Of a DNA stretch of 64,000 bases, positions 1-12,263 are shown piece after piece. Within the stretch, counting starts at the first letter, position 1. Each line of letters starts with the position of its first letter. The DNA is from Glycomyces amatae. Lineage in GTDB: Bacteria > Actinomycetota > Actinomycetes > Mycobacteriales > Micromonosporaceae. Where the stretch lies: positions 62,001 to 126,000 of the forward strand of contig NZ_JAJLQZ010000002.1 of NCBI RefSeq assembly GCF_020991375.1, given 5' to 3'. The notes under the pieces are model-generated. The model was not told the origin of the DNA, ran no database searches, and was given only the letters and a program-made list of their open reading frames with translations. The translations under genes and the position numbers were made by a program.

Positions 1-189
1 CGCCTCCATCTCCTCGTCGGAGGCGAACGGGGCCGCCGCGGGCGGCAGCTCCTCCGGGCTGAGGCGGGCGGTGGGCGCGCCCATGCGCGCGCGCTCGTCG
101 TACTCCGCCCAGTCGGTTCCCGGTTCGGTCTGGTTCCGGCGCCCCTGCGTCTGCTGCGGGACCCCGAAGGGGGACGGGCCATGTGCCAT
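1..189 (-). CDS. Hypothetical protein, N-terminal fragment (runs off window)
   Basis: An open minus-strand frame of 63 codons begins at ATG (189-187) and leaves the window at base 1 without a stop. The visible part is hydrophilic, rich in Pro, Ala, Glu and Gln, with no membrane segment or known motif. It is divergent from the methyltransferase gene at 401. No clear Shine-Dalgarno sequence precedes the ATG, so the start is tentative. I do not recognise the family; composition suggests a disordered N-terminal tail of a larger protein whose domain lies outside the window. Confidence 0.5.
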   Translation of the reverse strand, partial: MAHGPSPFGVPQQTQGRRNQTEPGTDWAEYDERARMGAPTARLSPEELPPAAAPFASDEEMEA

Positions 190-388
190 GGAGGCAGCTT
201 AGACCCGCGGAGGGGCGAAACCGGGAAACGTTCCCCCTGGAGATGGACTCAGGAGAGCGCCGTTCATCTCCGTGGGTGAACGGCCGCGGTGCGTGAGACG
301 CCGCCCGCCGCACCGGTGCCCCCGAGCCCCACCGGCGCGCCCGCGTCTCTCCCGGCGGATCCCGCCGCCCCGCCCGGCCGGGGCGCGC

Positions 389-394
389 GACAAT
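389..394 (+). promoter_or_regulatory. Putative -10 box (GACAAT) for a leaderless methyltransferase mRNA
   Basis: GACAAT lies 6 nt before the GTG at 401, the spacing expected if transcription begins at or next to the start codon. No convincing -35 box is seen. The interval 190-388 holds nothing else I can identify. Confidence 0.35.
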
Positions 395-400
395 GGGGAG

Positions 401-1003
401 GTGTCCGACCAGCCAGAGCACTACTTCAGCGAGCAGCCCGCCGTCGACGACCGCGAGCGCACCATCGAGTTCGAGCTCGACGGCGTCGCCTACGAGCTGA
501 CGACCTCCACCGGCGTCTTCTCCGGCGGCCGCCTCGACCCGGGGACGAGCGTCCTGCTCCACAAGGTGGTCCCGCCCGAGGAGGCCGGGACCTTCCTCGA
601 CCTGGGCTGCGGGTACGGGCCGATCAGTGCGGTGCTCGCGCAGCGCGGGGACGCCGAGGTGTGGGCCGTCGACGTGAACCGGCGGGCCCTCGACCTGACC
701 CGGCGCAACACGGCGAAGGCCCCCGGGACCGTGCACGCGGCCGCGCCCGAGGAGGTCCCGGCCGAGGTGCGGTTCGACGAGATCTGGTCGAACCCGCCGA
801 TCAAGGTGGGGAAGGAGGCCCTGCACGGGCTGCTGGAGACGTGGCTGCCGCGGCTCAAGGACGGCGGCGTGGCCTGGCTGGTGGTCTCCAAGCACCTGGG
901 CTCGGACTCGCTGGCGAAGTGGCTCGCCGGGCAGGGGTGGGCGGTCGACAAGCACGCGAGCGCCAACGGCTACCGGGTCCTGCGGGTGGAGCGGGCGGCA
1001 TAG
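401..1003 (+). CDS. Class I SAM-dependent methyltransferase, RsmC-like (MTS domain)
   Basis: A 200-residue protein with a Rossmann methyltransferase fold. The SAM-binding motif LDLGCGYGP is near residue 66, an acidic end of strand 2 (AVDVN) follows, and the catalytic-type motif SNPP is near residue 130. The last is typical of N-methyltransferases of the RsmC/RlmG group, which modify guanine in rRNA. RsmC has two tandem domains; this protein is about the size of the catalytic half, as in many actinobacterial homologues. I chose GTG 401 rather than the upstream in-frame ATG at 272, because residues before it are low-complexity Arg/Pro and a -10-like box sits 6 nt upstream. The substrate is inferred, not shown. 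Confidence 0.8.
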   Translation: MSDQPEHYFSEQPAVDDRERTIEFELDGVAYELTTSTGVFSGGRLDPGTSVLLHKVVPPEEAGTFLDLGCGYGPISAVLAQRGDAEVWAVDVNRRALDLTRRNTAKAPGTVHAAAPEEVPAEVRFDEIWSNPPIKVGKEALHGLLETWLPRLKDGGVAWLVVSKHLGSDSLAKWLAGQGWAVDKHASANGYRVLRVERAA

Positions 1004-1178
1004 CCGCGGCCGAACACTTTCGGGTGACGAAACCGCTGCGGGGGCCGGTTTTTGTCGTACCCCCGCGCAAAGGTTGCCGCTACGGTCCCCTGGCGGGTGG
1101 GGGTTTGGGATGGTAGACGGCCTTAAGTCGTACGGCGCCCGCCGCGACCACGGCGGTGTCCACTTCCTGACACCACGG

Positions 1179-1208
1179 TTGCGAAGTACGCTCGCGATGG
1201 CGTAGCGT
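1179..1208 (+). promoter_or_regulatory. Putative promoter of the thi operon
   Basis: TTGCGA (1179-1184) and TAGCGT (1203-1208) are separated by 18 nt, which fits a housekeeping promoter. Transcription would start near 1215, just before the TPP riboswitch. In the rest of the 1004-1178 interval I see no gene. Confidence 0.45.
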
Positions 1209-1228
1209 CACCGCCGTAAACGAATAAA

Positions 1229-1314
1229 CCCACGGGAGTCCGATGCATCGGGCTGAGAGGGGACTGGGTAGTCCCGACCGTCGAACCTGATCCAGATCAT
1301 GCTGGCGCAGGGAG
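1229..1314 (+). ncRNA. TPP riboswitch (THI element)
   Basis: The region contains the conserved CTGAGAGG box (1253-1260), a variable hairpin of the form GGGACTGGGTAGTCCC, and the second conserved block CTGATCCAGATCATGCTGGC with a following GCAGGGA. These are the core thi-box sequences that bind thiamine pyrophosphate. The element ends a few bases before the thiE ribosome binding site (GGAG, 1317-1320). Control by hiding the ribosome site is therefore likely, as in other Actinobacteria. It should switch off the thi operon when TPP is high. Confidence 0.95.
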
Positions 1315-1322
1315 AAGGAGCT

Positions 1323-2210
1323 ATGCAGGCTACTCGTCTACCCCGACTTCACGTCATCACCGACACCCGCGGCCCCGCCTCGACCGGCCGCGCGACCCAT
1401 CCGGCGGCGCAACGCGATCCGGTCGCACACCACGCGGACCTCCCCCGCGGAGCCGCCGTCGCGCCCCGCGACCCCCTCGCGGCCGTCGCCGCCGCGCTGG
1501 ACGCCGGGGCGCGCCTCGTCCAGGTCCGCCCCGAGGACCACTACTCCGACCGCGCCGCCTTCGACCTCGCCGCCGCGACCGCCGCGCTCTGCGACGCGTA
1601 CGGCGCGCTGTGCCTCGTCAACGACCGCCTCCACATCGCACAGGCCGTGGGCGCCGACGGCGTCCACCTCGGCGCCGACGACCTGCCCCTCGACGCCGCC
1701 CGGCGCCTCCTCCCCGCCGCGATCATCGGCGGCACCTGCCGCGACCCCGAGTCGGCGCGGGCCGCCCGCAGGGCCGGCGCGACCTACCTCGGCGTCGGGC
1801 CCGTCTGGGGCACCGCCACGAAGACCGGCCTGCCGCGACCGATCGGCCTCGACGGCCTGGCGGCGGTGTGCGAGGCCGTCGACCTCCCGGTGATCGCCAT
1901 CGGCGGCATCACCGCCGAGCGCGCCGCGCAATGCCGCGACGCCGGCGCCCACGGCGTCGCGGTCGTCGGCGCGATCGCGGCCGCCGACGACCCGGGCCGC
2001 GCCACGGCCGAACTGCTCGCCGCCGTCGGCGAAAGCCCCGGGCCCGCAGCCGAGGCGAACGCCCAAACCCTTGCAAGGACCGAAGGGCACCCTGAAACGG
2101 CGGACGGGAACACCGGACGGCGGTCCGGCGACCGTCCCGCATACGCCCGCACCCGCCCCGATCGCCGCACGGCCCCTGCCGCGCGGCCGCGAGGGGAAGG
2201 CGAAGCCTGA
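1323..2210 (+). CDS. thiE: Thiamine-phosphate synthase
   Basis: It joins HMP-PP and the thiazole phosphate to make thiamine phosphate. Recognisable ThiE features are LHVITD at the N-terminus, VNDRLHIA, ADGVHLGADDLP, GVGPVWGTATKTG and a phosphate-binding GGI turn, arranged as a TIM barrel. At 295 residues it is longer than the usual 210-230. There is an insert of about 30 residues after LHVITD, and an unconserved low-complexity tail of about 80 residues at the C-terminus. The start is ATG 1323, 2 nt after the AAGGAG-type ribosome site, directly after the TPP riboswitch. The stop overlaps the thiO start (TGATG). The tail may be non-functional padding. Confidence 0.93.
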   Translation: MQATRLPRLHVITDTRGPASTGRATHPAAQRDPVAHHADLPRGAAVAPRDPLAAVAAALDAGARLVQVRPEDHYSDRAAFDLAAATAALCDAYGALCLVNDRLHIAQAVGADGVHLGADDLPLDAARRLLPAAIIGGTCRDPESARAARRAGATYLGVGPVWGTATKTGLPRPIGLDGLAAVCEAVDLPVIAIGGITAERAAQCRDAGAHGVAVVGAIAAADDPGRATAELLAAVGESPGPAAEANAQTLARTEGHPETADGNTGRRSGDRPAYARTRPDRRTAPAARPRGEGEA

Positions 2211-3553
2211 TGCGCATCGCCGTCGCCGGCGCCGGCTCGATCGGGCTCGCCGTCGCGTGGCGGGCCGCCCAGTCCGGCGCCGAGGTCGTCGTCCACGACC
2301 CCGAACCCGGCTCGGGCGCCTCGCGCGTGGCCGCCGGCATGATCGCCCCCGTCACCGAGTCCCACTACGGCGAGGAGGCCCTCGCCCCGTTCATGGCCGC
2401 ATCAGCCGACGCCTGGCCCGCCTTCGCCCGCGAACTCGAACTCGCCTCCGGCCTGGACGTCGGGTTCCGGGACGTGCCCACCCTCGTCGTCGGCGTCGAG
2501 GACGGCGACCGCGCCGAGATCGACCGGCAGGCCGAGCTCTACCGCCGCACGGGAAGGAGCGTCGAGACGCTCACGGCCCGCGCCGTCCGCAAGGCCGAAC
2601 CGCTCATCGGCCATCGCGTCCGCGGCGGCGTCCTCGCCTCCGAAGACCGCGCGGTCGACCCGCGCGCCGTCCACGCCGCACTCCTGACCGCCGCCGAGCG
2701 GGCCGGAGTCGAACTGCGGCGCAACGGCATCGAGGACCTCGACGCGGTCGACGCCGACCAGGTCGTGATCGCCGCCGGTTGCGGCTCGGCGCGGTTCGCC
2801 CCCGCCCGAGCGGGCCAGGACGCCTCATCGCAGTGGACGATGCCGGTGCGCCCGGTCCGCGGCGCGGTGCTGCGGCTCCGCGCCGCGGGAGAGCAGCCCG
2901 CGCCCCGCACCACCGTGCGCGGCTACGTGAAAGGCCATGCGGTCTACATCGTGACCCGGGAGAGCGGGGAGGTCGTCGTCGGCGCCACGAGCGACGAGCG
3001 CGGCTTCGACCGGCGCACGGGCACCGCGGGCGCGGTGCACGACCTGCTGCGCCGGTCGATCGAGCTGGTGCCCGAGATCGCCGAGTACCACCTGGACGAG
3101 GTCAGCGTCGGCTTCCGGCCCGGCACGCCGGACAACCTGCCGCTCATCGGCCGCCTCGACGAGCGCACCGTCGCCGCGACCGGCCACTACCGCAACGGGA
3201 TCGCGTTGATCCCGGCGACGGCGGCGGCCGTGGCCGCGCTGCTCGCCGGCGACGCGGCGGCGGCGCCGCGGGCGTTCGACCCCCTGCGGTTCGGCGCGGC
3301 CGGAAGCGGAGGGACCGGCGGCCGCGCCGAAGCGCGAAGCGACCGGCGGTCCGCGGCGCCGCCCGAAGGCGGCGGGCAGCGGCCTTCAACGGCGTTCGAG
3401 GGCAGGGGGCGGCGCCCCGGGGCGCCGTTCGCAGGCGCCCCCGAATCCATAGCGCCGGGAGGGCCCGACGATCCGGGCGCTCATGGGGCGCACGACCGGA
3501 GTGACACCGGCGACAACGGGGCGCGCGGCGACGCCGGGCGGGCCGGATCGTGA
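2210..3553 (+). CDS. thiO: Glycine oxidase ThiO
   Basis: A FAD-dependent amine oxidase (DAO family) that oxidises glycine to dehydroglycine (iminoacetate) for thiazole synthesis. The N-terminal dinucleotide fold is clear (AGAGSIGLAVAWRA, residues 6-19), followed by SRVAAGMIAP and a C-terminal FAD-contact region VSVGFRPGTPDNLPLIG. The glycine-rich and GHYRNGI motifs match ThiO. The enzyme core ends near residue 355. About 90 further residues are low-complexity Gly/Arg/Ala/Asp and have no counterpart in the family. ATG 2210 overlaps the thiE stop by one base, so the two are translationally coupled. Confidence 0.92.
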   Translation: MRIAVAGAGSIGLAVAWRAAQSGAEVVVHDPEPGSGASRVAAGMIAPVTESHYGEEALAPFMAASADAWPAFARELELASGLDVGFRDVPTLVVGVEDGDRAEIDRQAELYRRTGRSVETLTARAVRKAEPLIGHRVRGGVLASEDRAVDPRAVHAALLTAAERAGVELRRNGIEDLDAVDADQVVIAAGCGSARFAPARAGQDASSQWTMPVRPVRGAVLRLRAAGEQPAPRTTVRGYVKGHAVYIVTRESGEVVVGATSDERGFDRRTGTAGAVHDLLRRSIELVPEIAEYHLDEVSVGFRPGTPDNLPLIGRLDERTVAATGHYRNGIALIPATAAAVAALLAGDAAAAPRAFDPLRFGAAGSGGTGGRAEARSDRRSAAPPEGGGQRPSTAFEGRGRRPGAPFAGAPESIAPGGPDDPGAHGAHDRSDTGDNGARGDAGRAGS

Positions 3554-3659
3554 CCGATCAGTGGAACAGCGCAGTGCGAGCAGGCGCCGCCCGCGGAGGC
3601 CGCCTCGCGGGGGACCGGACCGGCACTGCGGCAGGCGAAGGCGTCGAGGAGGCCGAATC

Positions 3660-7600
<3,941 letters not shown>

Positions 7601-7611
7601 CCTGAAAAGGG

Positions 7612-7649
7612 GCCGCCGTCCGGGCCGCCGCGGCGGCCCGGACGGCGGC
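7612..7649 (+). terminator. Terminator after thiC (perfect 18-bp stem)
   Basis: Arms 7612-7629 and 7632-7649 are perfect reverse complements with a 2-nt gap. There is no T-run, which is common for actinobacterial terminators. Confidence 0.85.
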
Positions 7650-7921
7650 GGGGCTCCCGCCGAAACGGCTGTAGCCGAGGTCACGGCGGCCGCCGTCAGG
7701 GCCGCCGCCGCCACCGCGTAGACTTGGCAGCTGTTGTTCGAGTGCCTCCGCACCAGGGCCGGTCCCCGGCCCGCACGCTCCACCGCGGCGGCGCTGTCCA
7801 ACGAATCCCACGTCGACCGCCCCGCGGCCGGCGCGCGCCGTTCCAGGCCGGGGGATTCAGGCGGTCCCGCATGTCATCCGCGGGATTCGTTCCACACCGA
7901 CAACGAAAGCTAGGTAACACT
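7650..7921 (+). promoter_or_regulatory. rplM upstream region with a putative promoter (TAGACT, 7719-7724)
   Basis: The -10-like TAGACT matches the same hexamer seen before tRNA-Gln and the cysQ-like gene. It would give a leader of about 190 nt before rplM. A strong -35 is not seen. Frames here are open but unlike proteins. The ribosome site is in AAAGCTAGGTAA, just before GTG 7922. Confidence 0.4.
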
Positions 7922-8365
7922 GTGCCGACGTACAGCCCCAAGCCGGGCGACATCGACCCGCAGTGGCTCGTGATCGACGCGACCGACGTGGTGTTGGGCC
8001 GGCTCGCGACGCACGCTGCCGATCTGCTCCGCGGCAAGCACAAGCCGACCTTCGCGCCGAACGCCGACACCGGTGACTACGTCATCGTCGTCAACGCCGA
8101 CAAGGTCGTGCTGACCCGCAACAAGCTCCAGACCAAGAAGGCCTACCGCCACTCCGGCTACCCGGGCGGTCTCAAGGAGAAGTCCTACAACGAGCTGATG
8201 CAGAAGGCCCCCCACAAGGTGGTCGAGAAGGCCGTCTTCGGCATGCTGCCGAAGAACAAGCTCGGCCGCGCCGTGTCCAAGAAGCTGAAGGTCTACGCGG
8301 GTCCCGGTCACCCGCACACCGCCCAGCAGCCGAAGCCGTACGAGATCAAGAAGATCGCGCAGTAG
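7922..8365 (+). CDS. rplM: 50S ribosomal protein L13
   Basis: A 147-residue protein of normal L13 length. It carries [15 protein letters not shown] at the N-terminus, the [12 protein letters not shown] strand, and the conserved [13 protein letters not shown] segment near residue 110 with [10 protein letters not shown] after it. GTG 7922 is chosen because homology begins there ([10 protein letters not shown]); the frame is open further upstream but without similarity. It is followed after 24 bases by rpsI, the usual rplM-rpsI pair. Confidence 0.97.
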   Translation: MPTYSPKPGDIDPQWLVIDATDVVLGRLATHAADLLRGKHKPTFAPNADTGDYVIVVNADKVVLTRNKLQTKKAYRHSGYPGGLKEKSYNELMQKAPHKVVEKAVFGMLPKNKLGRAVSKKLKVYAGPGHPHTAQQPKPYEIKKIAQ

Positions 8366-8389
8366 GCGCGGGCGGAAGGAATTTTTCAC

Positions 8390-8956
8390 ATGAGTGACGA
8401 GATCCAGGCCAACGAGGCCGTCGAGACCGAAGCCGTCGAAGCCGAGGCGCCCGTCGAGGTCCCCGCCGACGCTCCCGCGGAGGTCGCCGAGGTCGCCGAG
8501 GCCCCGGTCGAGATCCCCGCCGACGTCGCCGCCGCGCCGTCCGTGCCGAGCATCCCGGTCATCCCGAGCGACCGCCCGATCCAGACCGTGGGCCGCCGCA
8601 AGCGCGCCATCGCCCGCGTCCGCCTGGTCCCGGGCACCGGCAAGTACGTCGTCAACGGCAAGAGCCTCGAGGACTACTTCCCGAGCAAGGTCCACCAGCA
8701 GACCGTGGCCGAGCCCTTCGTGACCGTCGAGGCCGGCGACAACTTCGACGTCCTGGTCAACATCCACGGCGGCGGCGCCACCGGCCAGGCCGGGGCGCTG
8801 CGCCTCGGCATCGCCCGCGCCCTGGTCGAGATCGACCCGAACACCCGCCCGGCCCTCAAGGCCGCCGGGTTCCTGACCCGCGACGCCCGCGAGAAGGAAT
8901 CGAAGAAGTACGGTCTCAAGAAGGCCCGCAAGGCGCCGCAGTACTCCAAGCGCTAG
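8390..8956 (+). CDS. rpsI: 30S ribosomal protein S9
   Basis: The S9 core begins near residue 63 ([17 protein letters not shown]) and ends with the basic tail [14 protein letters not shown], whose last Arg reaches the ribosomal P site. A long acidic N-terminal extension of about 60 residues (Glu/Val/Ala/Pro-rich) makes it 188 residues. Actinobacterial S9 often has such an extension, but this is at the long side. ATG 8390 has an excellent ribosome site, GGAAGGA, 10 nt upstream. Confidence 0.97.
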   Translation: MSDEIQANEAVETEAVEAEAPVEVPADAPAEVAEVAEAPVEIPADVAAAPSVPSIPVIPSDRPIQTVGRRKRAIARVRLVPGTGKYVVNGKSLEDYFPSKVHQQTVAEPFVTVEAGDNFDVLVNIHGGGATGQAGALRLGIARALVEIDPNTRPALKAAGFLTRDAREKESKKYGLKKARKAPQYSKR

Positions 8957-8995
8957 CACGCCTTCCCCGCGCACGCGGGGACGCGCTAGTCTGCA

Positions 8996-9039
8996 CGAAC
9001 GACGGGGCTGCCGAGGACATCCTCGGCGGCCCCCGTTCG
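8996..9039 (+). terminator. Terminator after rpsI
   Basis: CGAACGACGGGGCTGCCGAGG pairs with CCTCGGCGGCCCCCGTTCG with one bulge. A smaller hairpin CCCCGCGCACGCGGGG sits before it at 8965-8980. Confidence 0.75.
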
Positions 9040-9185
9040 TTGCCACCCTGGCACTGCCAACCGGCACTGCCGCCAGTCACCGAAAGGGCCGGTCCCGGCC
9101 GCGGGGCTCGCCAGCCGAGCCGACGGGCTCGCCGAGCGCGGTCCGCGAGACCCGCGCCGGCACCGCCAAGATGGGAAGCCACACC

Positions 9186-10514
9186 GTGTCACGACTGTTC
9201 GGCACCGACGGCGTACGGGGGCGGGCGAACGCCGACCTCACGCCGGACCTGGCCCTCCGCCTCAACATCGCCGCGGCCCGCGTCCTCGGCGCCTCGGACC
9301 GGCGCCCCCTCGCCGTCGTCGGCCGCGACCCCCGCGCCTCCGGGGAGATGCTCGCCGCCGCCAGCGCGGCCGGCCTCGCCGCCGCCGGCGCGAAAGTCAT
9401 CGACCTGGGCATCCTTCCCACGCCCGCGGTCGCCCACCTGACGGCCCTGACCGGCGCCGACTTCGGCGTCATGGTCTCGGCCTCCCACAACCCCATGCCG
9501 GACAACGGCATCAAGTTCTTCGCCGCGGGCGGGCGCAAGCTCCCCGACGAGGTCGAGGACGCCATCGAGGCGGCCATGGGCGACCCCGCGCCGCTCCCGC
9601 AGGCCGAGGGCGTCGGGCGCATCGAGCGCTCGACCGGCCCCGTCGAGGCCTACATCGAGCACCTCGTGGCCGTGTGCCCGAACCCGCTCACCGGCCTCAA
9701 GGTCGTGCTCGACCCCGCCAACGGCGCGGCCGCCGGCGCGGCCCCCGAGGCCCTGCGCCGGGTCGGCGCCGAGGTCGTCACCATCAACGACGCCCCCGAC
9801 GGCCTCAACATCAACGACGACTGCGGCTCGACCCACATGGGCGGGCTGCGCGCGGCCGTCGTCGCGCACGGCGCCGACGCCGGGATCGCGCTCGACGGCG
9901 ACGCCGACCGCTGCCTGGCCGTCGACGCCGCGGGCGAGGTCGTGGACGGCGACGCGATCATGGCGGTCCTGGCCCTGGCCATGCACGAGGCCGGGACGCT
10001 GCGCGGCGACACGCTCGTCGCCACCGTCATGTCGAACCTCGGCCTCCACCAGGCGATGGGCGCCGCCGGCATCAAGCTCGAGGTCACCGGCGTCGGCGAC
10101 CGCTACGTGCTCGAGCGGCTCGGCGAAGGCGGCCTCTCCCTCGGCGGCGAGCAGTCCGGGCACATCATCCTCGCCGACCACGCCACCACCGGCGACGGGA
10201 CGCTGACGGCGATCATGCTGCTCGCGCGCATGGCCGCCACCGGCCGCACCCTCGCCGACCTGGCCTCGGTGTTCACCCCCGCCCCGCAGGTCCTGGTGAA
10301 CGTGCGGGTGACCGACAAGTCCGTGATCGACCACGAGGACGTCCGCAGCGCGGTCGCCCTCTGGCAGGCCAAGCTCGGCGCCGACGGGCGGGTCCTGCTG
10401 CGCCCCTCGGGCACCGAACCGCTCGTGCGGGTCATGGTCGAGGCCTCCGAGGAACCGGTCGCGCAGTCGGTCGCGGCCGAGCTCGTGGCCGTGGTCGAGC
10501 AGGCCATGTCCTAG
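9186..10514 (+). CDS. glmM: Phosphoglucosamine mutase
   Basis: It converts glucosamine 6-phosphate to glucosamine 1-phosphate on the way to UDP-GlcNAc. The protein starts with the family signature [10 protein letters not shown]. The phosphoserine loop is VSASHNP near residue 101, the metal loop is DGDADRC near residue 237, the sugar-binding loop is GGEQSGH, and the phosphate site is [11 protein letters not shown] near the end. It has 442 residues. I prefer GTG 9186 over the in-frame ATG 9171, because the family begins directly with the SRLFGTDG segment and a GGGAAG site lies at the right distance. GlmU, the next enzyme of this pathway, is encoded at 17862. Confidence 0.95.
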   Translation: MSRLFGTDGVRGRANADLTPDLALRLNIAAARVLGASDRRPLAVVGRDPRASGEMLAAASAAGLAAAGAKVIDLGILPTPAVAHLTALTGADFGVMVSASHNPMPDNGIKFFAAGGRKLPDEVEDAIEAAMGDPAPLPQAEGVGRIERSTGPVEAYIEHLVAVCPNPLTGLKVVLDPANGAAAGAAPEALRRVGAEVVTINDAPDGLNINDDCGSTHMGGLRAAVVAHGADAGIALDGDADRCLAVDAAGEVVDGDAIMAVLALAMHEAGTLRGDTLVATVMSNLGLHQAMGAAGIKLEVTGVGDRYVLERLGEGGLSLGGEQSGHIILADHATTGDGTLTAIMLLARMAATGRTLADLASVFTPAPQVLVNVRVTDKSVIDHEDVRSAVALWQAKLGADGRVLLRPSGTEPLVRVMVEASEEPVAQSVAAELVAVVEQAMS

Positions 10515-10536
10515 TCCGGACCCGTTCCCTCCTGTC

Positions 10537-10564
10537 GGGAGGGCGCCGTTGGCGGTGCCCTCCC
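10537..10564 (+). terminator. Terminator after glmM
   Basis: GGGAGGGCGCC (10537-10547) pairs with GGTGCCCTCCC (10554-10564) with one G-U pair and a 6-nt loop. Confidence 0.75.
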
Positions 10565-10580
10565 ACTGGCATAGATGGAC

Positions 10581-10586
10581 TAGGCT
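10581..10586 (+). promoter_or_regulatory. Putative -10 box (TAGGCT) for lemA
   Basis: TAGGCT ends 8 nt before ATG 10595 and no ribosome site intervenes. This fits a leaderless or near-leaderless transcript. Confidence 0.4.
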
Positions 10587-10594
10587 CTCGTTCC

Positions 10595-11470
10595 ATGACC
10601 ACTGTCATCGTCATCCTCGTCGTCCTGGTGCTGATCGCGCTCATCCTGGTGTTCGCGGCCCTGGGCGGCCGCAACAAGCTGGTTCGGCTGCGCAACATCA
10701 CCCAGGAGTCGTGGGCGCAGATCGATGTCGAGCTCCAGCGCCGATACGACCTGCTGGACAACCTGATGTACGTCGTGCAGCAGGCGGCCGGGGCCGAGAA
10801 CGCCACGCTGCGGCAGGTCGCCGAGGCGCGCGCGCTGGCCATGCAGGCCCGCCAGGATCCGAACCAGGGCCACGGCGCCCAGGGCGCGGCCGAGGGCCAG
10901 CTCGGGAACGCCATCCGCGGCGTCATCCACATGCAGGAGTCCTACCCCGCCCTCCAGACGAACCAGAACTTCCTCCAGCTCCAGACCGAGATCACCGAGA
11001 CCGAGAACCGCATCGCCGCCCCGCGCCGGTTCTACAACGCGAACGTCCGCGAGTACAACACCGCGCTCCAGGTCTTCCCCGGTTCGATCTCCGCGAAGAT
11101 GGGCGGGTTCAAGCCCGAGGAGTACTTCGAGCTGGACACCCCGCAGGCCCGCGTCGCCCCGAAGCTCCGCGACATGCAGCAGCCCGGCTTCATGCAGCAG
11201 CCGCCCCAGCAGCAGCTGCCGCCGCAGGCCCCGCCCGGCCAGATGCCGCCCGGCTACGGCCAGCCCCAGCAGGTCGGCTACGGCCAGCAGCAGCCCCAGC
11301 AGCCCGGTTACGGCCAGCAGCCCCAGCCCGGCTACGGGCAGCCCGCGCCCCAGCCCGGCTACGGCGCCCCGCAGCCCGGCTACGGCCAGCAGCCGCCGCC
11401 CCCCGGCTACCCGCAGCAGCCCCAGCAGCCCCAGCAGCCCGGTTACGGCCAGCAGCCCTACGGCCGGTAG
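10595..11470 (+). CDS. lemA: LemA family protein with a Gln/Pro/Gly/Tyr repeat tail
   Basis: The N-terminus is a single membrane helix (residues 3-24). The LemA helical bundle follows ([24 protein letters not shown] and the [16 protein letters not shown] heptads), which in known structures is a four-helix cytoplasmic or outward-facing domain. Residues about 210-291 are built of repeated PGYGQQ/PGYGQP units rich in Gln and Pro, not part of the family core. LemA proteins occur widely but have no settled biochemical role. The next two genes encode paralogous one-helix membrane proteins, so a three-gene unit is likely (gap 68 bases to the next gene). Confidence 0.88.
   Translation: MTTVIVILVVLVLIALILVFAALGGRNKLVRLRNITQESWAQIDVELQRRYDLLDNLMYVVQQAAGAENATLRQVAEARALAMQARQDPNQGHGAQGAAEGQLGNAIRGVIHMQESYPALQTNQNFLQLQTEITETENRIAAPRRFYNANVREYNTALQVFPGSISAKMGGFKPEEYFELDTPQARVAPKLRDMQQPGFMQQPPQQQLPPQAPPGQMPPGYGQPQQVGYGQQQPQQPGYGQQPQPGYGQPAPQPGYGAPQPGYGQQPPPPGYPQQPQQPQQPGYGQQPYGR
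11241..11470 (+). repeat. Tandem PGYG(Q/A)(Q/P) coding repeats in lemA
   Basis: About eight imperfect copies of a 15-30 nt unit (core CCCGGYTACGGCCAGCAG) encode the Gln/Pro/Gly/Tyr tail. Copy number could vary between strains. Confidence 0.85.
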
Positions 11471-11538
11471 CCCGCGCGCGGCCCGCGCCCGCCGAGCCGC
11501 GCCCCCGCCCGAACGCCCTCGAGAAGGAAACCACCCCA

Positions 11539-12201
11539 GTGAGTTCATCCGATAACCCGTGGTGGGTCTACGTCCTCTGCGCCGTGGCCGTCATCGTCAT
11601 CGGCTACTTCGGCTGGCGCGCCCGCCAGAAGAAGATCGCGATGTACCGGGCCTGGGCGGCCCAGTACGGCTTCCACTACGAGCCCTCCGACAACTCGGTG
11701 GTCGGGCTCTCCAGCGAGGAGCCGTTCAACGCCGGCCACTCCCGCAAGGGCGTCGACGTCTTCCGCGGCATGTACAAGAACTCGCACATCGTGTTCTTCC
11801 AGTACCAGTACACGACCGGCAGCGGCAAGGAGTCGCAGACGCACACCCACCAGGTGGTCGCGATCGGCCTGCCCACGGCCCGCCCGCTGCTGGACATCAG
11901 CCAGGAGAACTTCCTGACCAAGCGGTTCGCGAAGGACATCGACTTCGAGAACCAGACGTTCAACGACACGTTCCGCATCAAGTCGCCGAACCGGCGCTTC
12001 GCGTTCGACGTGATCCACGCCCGGACGATGGAGTGGATGCTCGCCGACCAGCGCGCCCGCTCCTACCAGTGGCGCTTCGAGGGGCCGTGGCTGATGACGT
12101 TCCGGTCGGGCGCGCTCAAGCTCGAGGAGGTCTTCTTCTACGCGGACTTCCTCATCGACATCTACGCGCAGGTGCCGCGGCACGTCTGGTCCAACAACTA
12201 G
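11539..12201 (+). CDS. Membrane-anchored protein downstream of LemA (paralogue 1; possibly DUF3137-like)
   Basis: A 220-residue protein: an N-terminal membrane helix (about residues 8-27, WWVYVLCAVAVIVIGYFGW), a basic stop-transfer region, then a soluble alpha/beta domain. Recognisable blocks are VDVFRGMYKN, THQVVAIGLP, DIDFENQTFNDTFRI, VIHARTMEWML and WRFEGPWLMTFRSG. LemA genes often neighbour DUF3137 proteins, which have a comparable layout; the assignment to that family is my inference. GTG 11539 follows a GAGAAGGAAA site. It closely resembles the next gene, so the two arose by tandem duplication. Confidence 0.8.
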   Translation: MSSSDNPWWVYVLCAVAVIVIGYFGWRARQKKIAMYRAWAAQYGFHYEPSDNSVVGLSSEEPFNAGHSRKGVDVFRGMYKNSHIVFFQYQYTTGSGKESQTHTHQVVAIGLPTARPLLDISQENFLTKRFAKDIDFENQTFNDTFRIKSPNRRFAFDVIHARTMEWMLADQRARSYQWRFEGPWLMTFRSGALKLEEVFFYADFLIDIYAQVPRHVWSNN

Positions 12202-12263
12202 CGAACGGGACGGGCCGCGCCGCGAGGCGCGGCCCGTTCGCGTCCCGCCCTGAGGAGGCGCCC

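Noticed and set aside
3483..3659. Upstream in-frame extension of thiS
   Set aside because: ThiS homology begins at 3660 with a good ribosome site; the extension is low complexity and overlaps the thiO end.
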